In this document: positions 1 to 5,009 of the stretch, one piece after another
Numbering within the stretch: position 1 is the stretch's first letter
Layout of the letters: each line of letters opens with the position of its first letter
NCBI GenBank assembly: GCA_913052045.1
Contig: CAJXDJ010000092.1
Span: forward strand, 1-5,009
Source: an uncultured Dehalococcoidia bacterium
Lineage (GTDB): Bacteria > Chloroflexota > Dehalococcoidia > Lucifugimonadales > GCA-2712585
DNA: 5,009 bases
Direction: 5' to 3'
Notes under the pieces: generated by a model
The model's database searches: none
What the model saw: only the letters and a program-made list of their open reading frames with translations
Told to the model about the DNA's origin: nothing
Made by a program: the position numbers and the translations under genes

Positions 1-2
1 AA

Positions 3-167
3 ATTTTAGATCAGGCAGAAAATGAATTTAAAGATGTTTTATTTTTAAGTTTTGAGCAAAATAAAGATAAAGAAATAGCTGATTTTTTAAAAATTGATTA
101 TTGGACCACTATAGTTGTTTATAAGAATAACAAAGAAATTCACAGAAGTATTGGTGAAACAGGCGAA
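3..167 (+). other. Thioredoxin-fold-like C-terminal fragment, very AT-rich, part of the chimeric frame
   Basis: About 50 codons with no stop, reading like the second half of a small thioredoxin-like protein. A short helix/strand segment (KDVLFLSFEQNKDKEIADFL) is followed by a hydrophobic strand (TTIVVYKNNKEI) and the turn RSIGETGE. This matches the usual order after the active site: helix, strand, 'K-x-G-K-E' turn, then G. The CxxC motif and the cis-proline strand are not seen; the former would lie upstream of the window. G+C is 26 of 120 bases over 1-120, far below the roughly 43% of carB, so this piece probably comes from a different genome. The fold call rests on pattern only. The right boundary is uncertain within about 150-167. 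Confidence 0.45.
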
Positions 168-575
168 TGTTTCAATGACGAGACGGTGGCTCTGGGCGCA
201 GGTTACCGTGGACTGATAGCTCCGCCTACCCTCTGCACTTTGTTTGTACGGAGAGTGGAATTGCCGGATATTAAATTAAAATTTGGACACAGGGGTGGAA
301 ACCATCCCGTGAAAGATCTTGAGACGGGACGTATTTATATCACTTCCCAAAATCATGGCTATGCGATAGACGCATCAACTTTAGGTCATGGATGCAAGGT
401 GAGTCACGTTAATCTTAATGATGATACTGTAGAAGGATTAGTACACAGTCAGATACCTTTAATATCGATACAATATCATTCAGAGGCTTCACCTGGTCCA
501 CGTGATAACGAATATATGTTTGACCGCTTCCTCGGGTTAATGGAAGCGCAAAAAATCGGAAAAGAAGGAATGTAA
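3..575 (+). CDS. carA: Carbamoyl-phosphate synthase small subunit, C-terminal part, fused in frame to foreign-looking 5' sequence
   Basis: CarA is the glutaminase subunit of carbamoyl-phosphate synthetase. It hydrolyses glutamine and passes ammonia to CarB. The frame is open from base 3 to the TAA at 573-575, but only about the last 101 codons (from about 270) read as CarA. Seen there are KFGHRGGNHPVKDL, then TSQNHGYAID, then the glutaminase-triad segment QYHSEASPGP, with the catalytic His at 477-479 and Glu at 483-485. HSE replaces the commoner HPE, a variant I associate with Chloroflexota and Deinococcus enzymes. A full CarA has about 360-380 residues. The N-terminal domain and the nucleophile-elbow cysteine (GxCLGHQ) that should lie just before this point are absent. 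Codons 3 to about 287 look like pieces of two other proteins, so the real start is outside the window or lost. An internal GTG at 186 is not a credible CarA start. carB lies downstream on the same strand, as expected for a car locus. Confidence 0.88.
   Translation: MLDQAENEFKDVLFLSFEQNKDKEIADFLKIDYWTTIVVYKNNKEIHRSIGETGECFNDETVALGAGYRGLIAPPTLCTLFVRRVELPDIKLKFGHRGGNHPVKDLETGRIYITSQNHGYAIDASTLGHGCKVSHVNLNDDTVEGLVHSQIPLISIQYHSEASPGPRDNEYMFDRFLGLMEAQKIGKEGM
150..287 (+). other. MaoC/FAS1-type dehydratase N-terminal fragment, part of the chimeric frame
   Basis: The frame here contains FNDETVALGAGYRGLIAPPTL (split: FNDETVALGA at 171-200, GYRGLIAPPTL at 201-233). That is the signature of the N-terminal domain of MaoC-like / FAS1-type dehydratases, where an 'IGETnPvy-D-A-aaGYRgliAPPTf' stretch lies near the protein start. 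The preceding IGETG (150-164) fits the same family. Local G+C is 37 of 60 bases over 181-240, unlike both flanks. Only about 40 residues are present, with none of the catalytic Asp/His hot-dog motif. The left boundary is blurred because IGETGE also suits a thioredoxin-like end. The right boundary is blurred because IKLKFG also suits CarA. I read it as a fragment, not a functional domain. Confidence 0.55.
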
Positions 576-671
576 GTAGCTTGAAGGAATGGTCGGAAAA
601 AAGCCACAATAAACCAGCTTCCATTGGAAGTTCAACCTGTGGTTATGAATCCCAACTAATGGAGAAGATTA
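576..671 (+). other. Gap between carA and the unknown small gene; small hairpin
   Basis: These 96 bases hold no convincing gene. A TTG-initiated 37-codon frame (581-694) has no ribosome binding site and resembles nothing I know. A short inverted repeat at 616-622 and 626-632 (AGCTTCC, 3-base loop, GGAAGTT, with one G-U pair) could fold in RNA. No T-run follows it, so it is not a typical intrinsic terminator. The end of the gap carries GGAGAAG at 661-667, the ribosome binding site of the next gene. An in-frame TAA at 657-659 blocks any upstream extension of that gene. Confidence 0.4.
661..667 (+). promoter_or_regulatory. Ribosome binding site for the 672-1082 gene
   Basis: GGAGAAG ends four bases before the ATG at 672, with the GGAG core seven bases from it. 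This is a good Shine-Dalgarno match and fixes the start, since an in-frame stop lies at 657-659. Confidence 0.7.
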
Positions 672-1082
672 ATGTTTGGCCAATTTCTTCTTGAACAAGG
701 TGTAGAGATTGAATTGCCGGTCGGAATTAACAGTATTTTGGGGTTTTTGGATGAAGAGATCCCAAAATTTAAGCACAAAGAATATTGCTATGATATTGAT
801 TCATGCAAGAGTGATCTTAAAACACTGTGGCAATTCACCGTAAAGGCTCGAATGTTGGAAGAGACTGGGACCGCAATGCTGTTAGTTGCTATATTGGTTT
901 TGGAAAAAGGTGATGATATGACCACATTGGTTAAGATTCCACCCGTGATAGAAGGCCGGAAGAAGCAGGCAGGACCATCGGAAAATCAGATTGAACTGTT
1001 TTCGAGTTTTGTCTTTCAAATGCTGAACGGTTTTAGATCTAAGGGATTCAGTTCCATGCCAGAAGCGCTTCCTGTAACCTAG
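672..1082 (+). CDS. Unrecognised 136-residue protein between carA and carB
   Basis: I do not recognise this protein. The ATG at 672 has a good ribosome binding site (GGAGAAG), an in-frame stop just upstream and a TAG stop at 1080-1082. These support a real gene of about the same G+C as carB. By eye the order is: strand (VEIELP, residues 9-14), amphipathic helix (about 17-31), then several likely strands (WQFTVKARML, AMLLVAILVLEKG, MTTLVKIPP), and a C-terminal amphipathic helix (QIELFSSFVFQMLNGF, about 106-121). There is no signal peptide and no clear membrane segment; the one very hydrophobic stretch, TAMLLVAILVL, is short. The helix-sheet-C-terminal-helix order loosely resembles small START/SRPBCC-fold proteins, but I see no diagnostic motif and do not assign it. 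It lies 96 bases after carA and 109 before carB on the same strand, so co-transcription is possible but not shown. A role in carbamoyl-phosphate synthesis cannot be inferred from position alone. Confidence 0.72.
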   Translation: MFGQFLLEQGVEIELPVGINSILGFLDEEIPKFKHKEYCYDIDSCKSDLKTLWQFTVKARMLEETGTAMLLVAILVLEKGDDMTTLVKIPPVIEGRKKQAGPSENQIELFSSFVFQMLNGFRSKGFSSMPEALPVT

Positions 1083-1191
1083 GGTAGACCTGTTAGGGTT
1101 ATGCCTTTATCAGACTATTCCCGGTCCGGGTAACTTATACTTAGAGCTTGTAACCTTGGATTCGTTTGCTATTTAACGTAAGGGGAACGGT
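1083..1191 (+). other. Intergenic gap upstream of carB
   Basis: These 109 bases hold no gene. An exact small palindrome, CCCGG-T-CCGGG, lies at 1120-1130; its one-base spacer is too short for a normal RNA hairpin, but it could be a protein site. TATACT at 1136-1141 resembles a -10 box, but I find no acceptable -35 at 16-18 bases before it. A weak stem (TAACC at 1075-1079 with GGTTA at 1097-1101) spans the end of the previous gene. No T-run, riboswitch or attenuator-like leader peptide is evident. AAGGGG at 1180-1185 is the carB ribosome binding site. Confidence 0.4.
1180..1187 (+). promoter_or_regulatory. Ribosome binding site of carB
   Basis: AAGGGGAA contains a purine-rich Shine-Dalgarno-like core (AAGGGG, 1180-1185) six bases before the ATG at 1192. 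It supports that ATG, from which the protein begins with the standard short CarB N-terminus before GSGP. Confidence 0.6.
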
Positions 1192-4100
1192 ATGTCTGAT
1201 AAGCAGAAAATACTTGTTATTGGGTCGGGACCTATAGTCATTGGACAAGCGGCTGAATTTGATTACGCTGGAACACAGGCTTGCAAGGCGTTGAGAGAGG
1301 AAGGTTTAGAGACAGTACTAGTAAATTCTAACCCGGCTACCATAATGACTGACCTGGATGTGGCTGATTCCGTATATATAGAACCTTTGACGATTGAGGT
1401 CATCGAACGAATAATAATTAAAGAGATGCCGGATGCTATTCTCCCGACTCTTGGTGGTCAAACGGGTTTAAATTTAGCTGTAGAACTTTTTGATAAGGGG
1501 ATTCTTGGGAAATATAATGTTGACTTATTAGGTACTCCAATTGAAGCGATTAAAACGGCAGAGGACCGAGCTGCATTCAACCGTTTGTTAGGTGAGATAG
1601 GAGAGCCGTTGTCATCAAGTTTGACTGCTGTTTCTTGGGATGATGCTTTGTATGCACTGAAAGAGCTTGGTCTTCCATTAGTTATAAGACCAGCATACAC
1701 CCTTGGCGGAACTGGCGGAGGTCTAGCTAGGACCGAAGAAGAGTTCGAGCGTATAGCAAAAGAAGGTTTAGCAGCAAGCCCTATACACCAAATATTAGTT
1801 GAACGATCGTTAGAGGGCTGGCGAGAGATAGAATACGAAGTTATGAGGGACGCGGCTGATAATTGTATAACAGTGTGTAATATGGAAAATCTGGACCCTA
1901 TGGGTATCCACACCGGGGACAGTATCGTAGTTGCACCTAGTCAAACTCTGACAGATAAAGAATATCAAATGCTTAGATCAGCTAGCATGCGAATTATAAG
2001 AGCTTTAGGTATAGAGGGAGGTTGTAATGTTCAATTTGCGTTACGTCCACACCCGATTGTGGCTAGCAGTTTTCATAATGATTGGATCCCCGAGCATCCT
2101 TACTATGTTATCGAGGTGAACCCTAGGGTTAGTAGAAGTTCAGCGCTAGCTAGTAAGGCAACTGGTTATCCAATTGCTAGGGTCGCAGCTAAGCTGGCAG
2201 TAGGAAAACGATTGGATGAGATTCCTAATGCTGTTACTAAGAGAACATCGGCCGCATTCGAACCTACTCTAGATTATTGTGTCGTTAAAATTCCCCGTTG
2301 GCCGTTTGATAAATTTCCTGATGGTGATCGGAACCTATCCACGCAAATGAAGGCCACCGGTGAAGTAATGGCTATAGAACGATCCTTTGAGGCAGCTCTG
2401 CAAAAAGCGGTGCGGTCCCTCGAAATTGAGGGCCGAAACCTTTTGTGGGAAAATGGGGACTGGATAAACGATGGTAAATTTGTCGCATGGGAATTTATCA
2501 AAGGTGCTACAGATTTCAGATTATGGGCGCTTATGGCAGCTCTCAGAAGGGATGTTTCTCCTGAAGAATTGAGTCGAATCAGCGGGATAGATGTATGGTT
2601 TTTGTCGGCGCTGAGGCGAATTGTTGATATGGAGAGGTCTTTACTCAATCGAAATCTGACACCCCAGTTGTTGAGGGAATGTAAGCGCAAAGGATTTACA
2701 GATGAACAGATAGGGACTTTATCTGATGTTCTGCCCGCTAAGGTTAGAGAGTTGAGGAAAAATTGGGGAATTACTCCAGTTTACAAAATGGTAGATACGT
2801 GTGCTGCAGAATTTGAAGCTGCAACGCCTTATTTTTATAGTACATATGATTCCGAGAATGAGGCTTTGCCATTGAAGGGAAATAAGACTGTTGTAATTGG
2901 TAGTGGACCTATTCGCATAGGACAGGGTATAGAGTTTGACTATTGTAGCGTTCATGCTGCTTGGGCATTAAGAGACGAGAATATCCAGAGTATTATGGTT
3001 AATTCTAATCCGGAAACGGTGTCAACAGATTTTGATACGAGTGATCGATTATACTTTGAACCTTTAGATCAAGAAGCTCTTTTAGACGTTATAGAAAACG
3101 AGGAGATCAACAATGTCAGTCCTCCTACTATTGTTCAATTTGGTGGACAGACAGCTCTAAATCTTTCACAGGAAATCCACCGGGCTGGTCATCCCATATT
3201 GGGATCTAGCGCTGAAGCCATAGATATTGCGTCCGATCGAGGGCGTTTCGATGAGTTTCTATCGCTGCTTGACATACCTCAACCTCCAGGTGCATCAGTC
3301 AGGTCACAGAAAGAAGCTCTGATGGTGGCTGAAAATATCACATATCCTGTTGTCGTTCGTCCAAGTTATGTCCTAGGTGGAAGGGCAATGGAAGTCATTT
3401 ATAGCTCAGACGAATTGGAAAAATATTTAAGTGGAAATGCCACGTTCACATCCGAAAGATCGATTCTCGTTGATCATTATATGGAGGGGAAAGAATGTGA
3501 GGTTGATGCTATTTGTGACGGTGATAGTGTCCTTATTCCAGGGATTATGGAACATATCGAGCGTGCTGGGGTCCATAGTGGAGACTCAATATCTATATAC
3601 CCAGGCATTAATCTTACTGAAAGAGAAGTCACTACCATAGTTGATTACACTACGCGGATAGGCTTGGACTTGGGGGTAAAGGGGCTCATGAATGTGCAAT
3701 TTGTCATCGTGGGAGGACCTCCTTATCGGAGCCCTAACCAACCTAGGGAGGAAACATCGGATACCACGGTATATGTACTGGAGGTTAATTTACGATCTAG
3801 TCGCACTGTTCCATTTTTATCAAAGGTAACTGGCATCCCAATGGTTAACTTAGCTACGCGGGTGGTTTTAGGCAAGAAACTAACAGAGTTAGGTTATGGT
3901 GAGGGGCTTTGGCCAAAAAGGAAGTTGGTTGCAGTTAAAGCGCCAGTTTTTTCTATGTCGAAATTGATAGGAGTAGATTGGTATTTAGGACCAGAAATGA
4001 AATCTACCGGGGAAGTGATGGGAATTGATTATGACTTTAATTCAGCTTTACTTAAAGCCTTAATGGCATCTAATATGACCTTAGTGCCCAACGCAGCTGT

Positions 4101-4497
4101 TCTCGTGAGCGTTGCTGACCGAGATAAGTATGATGCGGGAAAGTTGGTAGCGAAATTGTTGGAGGCGGGCTGTTCTATATATGCTACTGAAGGAACGGCC
4201 TCGATGATTAATGATATGGGAGAAAAAGTTACCTTGATCACCAAGAAATTAGATCAAGGATATCCCAATGTTGTTGATGTAATACGAGAAGGTATTGTCA
4301 GTGCAGTAATAAATACTGTTTCCGATTCGGCGAAGACTCGCAGAGACGGTTTCTACATCAGACGTGCCGCCGCGGAGCAAAGGATACCGTGTTATACCTC
4401 TTTGGACACGGCTCATGTTGCGGCTGAAAGCCTGCTTATCGGTTCGGAAAAGTTCAATGTAGAATCAATTGATAAGTACCTTAATATGGAATCGTAG
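1192..4497 (+). CDS. carB: Carbamoyl-phosphate synthase large subunit
   Basis: CarB makes carbamoyl phosphate from bicarbonate, CarA-derived ammonia and two ATP in the cytosol, feeding pyrimidine and arginine synthesis. At 1101 residues it is full length (usually about 1060-1100). The first half has GSGPIVIGQAAEFDYAGTQA (about 12-31), R126, R166 before the glycine loop TLGGTGGG (170-177), H240, Q281 and E308-x-N310-P. A helical oligomerisation region follows (about 400-555). The second half has GSGPIRIGQGIEFDYC (570-585), R683, R723 with SYVLGG (725-730), H795, Q836 and E864-x-N866. The C-terminal MGS-like regulatory domain (about 970-1090) keeps likely effector-site residues S973, K979, T999, T1002, K1018 and N1041-T1042. 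This suggests allosteric control by pyrimidine nucleotide or ornithine, as in the E. coli enzyme. Oddities are extra loops of about 13 and 16 residues before each E-x-N motif (285-303, 841-859), and Leu867 where Pro is usual. The frame is uninterrupted. The ATG has a ribosome binding site. Identity is certain; the loops suggest a divergent lineage, perhaps Chloroflexota. Confidence 0.98.
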   Translation: MSDKQKILVIGSGPIVIGQAAEFDYAGTQACKALREEGLETVLVNSNPATIMTDLDVADSVYIEPLTIEVIERIIIKEMPDAILPTLGGQTGLNLAVELFDKGILGKYNVDLLGTPIEAIKTAEDRAAFNRLLGEIGEPLSSSLTAVSWDDALYALKELGLPLVIRPAYTLGGTGGGLARTEEEFERIAKEGLAASPIHQILVERSLEGWREIEYEVMRDAADNCITVCNMENLDPMGIHTGDSIVVAPSQTLTDKEYQMLRSASMRIIRALGIEGGCNVQFALRPHPIVASSFHNDWIPEHPYYVIEVNPRVSRSSALASKATGYPIARVAAKLAVGKRLDEIPNAVTKRTSAAFEPTLDYCVVKIPRWPFDKFPDGDRNLSTQMKATGEVMAIERSFEAALQKAVRSLEIEGRNLLWENGDWINDGKFVAWEFIKGATDFRLWALMAALRRDVSPEELSRISGIDVWFLSALRRIVDMERSLLNRNLTPQLLRECKRKGFTDEQIGTLSDVLPAKVRELRKNWGITPVYKMVDTCAAEFEAATPYFYSTYDSENEALPLKGNKTVVIGSGPIRIGQGIEFDYCSVHAAWALRDENIQSIMVNSNPETVSTDFDTSDRLYFEPLDQEALLDVIENEEINNVSPPTIVQFGGQTALNLSQEIHRAGHPILGSSAEAIDIASDRGRFDEFLSLLDIPQPPGASVRSQKEALMVAENITYPVVVRPSYVLGGRAMEVIYSSDELEKYLSGNATFTSERSILVDHYMEGKECEVDAICDGDSVLIPGIMEHIERAGVHSGDSISIYPGINLTEREVTTIVDYTTRIGLDLGVKGLMNVQFVIVGGPPYRSPNQPREETSDTTVYVLEVNLRSSRTVPFLSKVTGIPMVNLATRVVLGKKLTELGYGEGLWPKRKLVAVKAPVFSMSKLIGVDWYLGPEMKSTGEVMGIDYDFNSALLKALMASNMTLVPNAAVLVSVADRDKYDAGKLVAKLLEAGCSIYATEGTASMINDMGEKVTLITKKLDQGYPNVVDVIREGIVSAVINTVSDSAKTRRDGFYIRRAAAEQRIPCYTSLDTAHVAAESLLIGSEKFNVESIDKYLNMES

Positions 4498-4601
4498 AGT
4501 CGGATTTTGTTTCTATGTCCCACACCTTAAAGACTGACACGTGATAACGGGGGATATTGTTTTTTGCAGTACTTGGTTCTCCTGTGATAATTTAAAGCTA
4601 A
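4498..4601 (+). other. Gap between carB and the glycosyltransferase gene
   Basis: These 104 bases hold no gene. A run TTGTTTTTTG (4557-4566) is not preceded by a convincing stem, so I do not call a terminator. The right half contains the promoter-like pair annotated separately. The end of the gap has no Shine-Dalgarno sequence. Confidence 0.4.
4563..4591 (+). promoter_or_regulatory. Possible sigma-70-type promoter for the glycosyltransferase gene
   Basis: TTTGCA (4563-4568, four of six against TTGACA) and GATAAT (4586-4591, five of six against TATAAT) are separated by exactly 17 bases, the preferred spacing. A transcript would start near 4598, only a few bases before the ATG at 4602. That fits the absence of a ribosome binding site and suggests a leaderless or nearly leaderless mRNA. 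In AT-rich spacer DNA such matches also arise by chance. Confidence 0.35.
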
Positions 4602-5009
4602 ATGTTAACTACGATAGACATAGTTATACCAGTACTAAATGAACAGACTGCACTTCCTGTGTGTATTGAGAAATTGACGGATTTTTGCAAGAACAACCTG
4701 AGACAATATACAACGCAAATTGTAATTGCTGATAACGGGTCTACGGACTTAACTCGAAAAGTTGCAAAGCAATTGAGTGAGCAATACCGTAACGTTTCTT
4801 ATCTTCATATTCCAGTTCGAGGCAGAGGTCTAGCTTTGAGAACTTCTTGGCTAAATAGCAAGGCAGATTTGGTTGGTTATATGGATGTAGATCTTTCCAC
4901 TGGATTAGATGCTTTACCCAGAGTAATTGATGCTATCGTAGATGGGGGATATGACATAGGGATCGGGGGTAGACTTAGTCCTAGTTCTGAGACGAGGCGT
5001 TCTTATAGG
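4602..5009 (+). CDS. Family 2 glycosyltransferase (dolichyl/polyprenyl-phosphate sugar transferase-like), 5' part
   Basis: This is an open frame of 136 codons running off the right edge with no stop. The fold is GT-A: the first strand is IDIVIPVLNEQ (residues 5-15), and the nucleotide-binding turn is IADNGSTD (42-49). A helix follows, then a strand ending near IPVRGRGLALRTSW (70-83), and YMDVDLST (93-100) has the metal-binding D95-x-D97. IGGRL (121-125) comes after that. The order and the 'RG-G-A-R' and 'DVDLST' wording match the DPM1/ALG5-like branch of family 2. Those enzymes move a sugar from a nucleotide donor to a polyprenyl phosphate at the inner membrane face. The acceptor-side C-terminus and any membrane helices are outside the window. 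The ATG at 4602 is forced: an in-frame TAA sits directly before it (4599-4601). No ribosome binding site is seen. It follows carB by 104 bases, with no evident functional link. Exact donor and acceptor cannot be told. Confidence 0.88.
   Translation, partial: MLTTIDIVIPVLNEQTALPVCIEKLTDFCKNNLRQYTTQIVIADNGSTDLTRKVAKQLSEQYRNVSYLHIPVRGRGLALRTSWLNSKADLVGYMDVDLSTGLDALPRVIDAIVDGGYDIGIGGRLSPSSETRRSYR

Noticed and set aside
186..575. GTG at 186 as the start of a short stand-alone CarA-like protein
   Set aside because: The frame is open further upstream to base 3, no ribosome binding site precedes the GTG, and the residues from 186 to about 265 read as MaoC-like sequence, not as a protein start of CarA.
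415..624. Minus-strand open frame across the end of carA
   Set aside because: It lies mostly antisense to the conserved CarA C-terminus, its product resembles nothing, and it has no support of its own. The other minus-strand frames inside carB (1458-1913, 2274-2690, 2719-2955, 4029-4244) and the + frame at 3431-3640 are rejected for the same reason.
581..694. TTG-initiated 37-codon frame in the gap after carA
   Set aside because: It has no ribosome binding site and no recognisable sequence, overlaps the next gene out of frame, and its length is unremarkable.
672..1082. Firm assignment of the small gene to the START/SRPBCC fold
   Set aside because: Only the rough order of predicted helices and strands fits; no diagnostic motif is visible, so it is left unnamed.
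1136..1141. TATACT as the -10 box of a carB promoter
   Set aside because: No hexamer resembling TTGACA lies at 16-18 bases upstream, so the match alone is too weak.
4538..4549. Twelve-base repeat CACGTGATAACG, also present at 499-510
   Set aside because: One shared 12-mer is expected by chance in a 5-kb window, and one copy lies in conserved CarA coding sequence. It contains a CACGTG palindrome but nothing else links the two sites.
4557..4566. T-rich run after carB as an intrinsic terminator
   Set aside because: No stable stem precedes it; the best pairing I could find is three A/T pairs.

Overview
The window is dominated by one large, intact, easily recognised gene: carB, the large subunit of carbamoyl-phosphate synthetase (1192-4497). 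Upstream on the same strand are an unrecognised 136-residue gene (672-1082) and the C-terminal third of carA, the small subunit (about 270-575). Downstream is the 5' part of a family 2 glycosyltransferase gene (4602 to the window end). All genes supported here lie on the + strand.

Organism: the carB region is about 43% G+C in the lines I counted. CarB reads most like a bacterial, Chloroflexota-type enzyme (Dehalococcoidia/SAR202-like). Suggestive points are the HSE form of the glutaminase His-x-Glu motif in CarA and the ATEGT form of the MGS-domain phosphate-binding motif in CarB. This assignment rests on remembered family patterns, not on a search, and is tentative.

Layout: positions 3-575 form one uninterrupted reading frame, but it does not read as one protein. 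It starts with an extremely AT-rich piece (about 22% G+C over 1-120) resembling the C-terminal half of a thioredoxin-fold protein. It passes into a G+C-rich piece (62% over 181-240) resembling the start of a MaoC/FAS1-type dehydratase. From about 270 it becomes a normal CarA C-terminus. The changes fall at short stretches that would suit both neighbouring families, as in a chimera made during amplification or assembly. Next come a 96-base gap, the unknown small gene, a 109-base gap, carB, a 104-base gap and the glycosyltransferase.

Function: CarA releases ammonia from glutamine and CarB uses it with bicarbonate and two ATP to make carbamoyl phosphate for pyrimidine and arginine synthesis. CarB keeps the ATP-grasp and allosteric-domain residues I could check. 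It also carries extra loops at the same place in both of its duplicated halves and a Pro-to-Leu change in the second E-x-N-P motif. I see no defence system, mobile element, CRISPR array or RNA gene. The most useful observations are the probable chimera at the left edge, the paired CarB loops, and the unknown gene between carA and carB.
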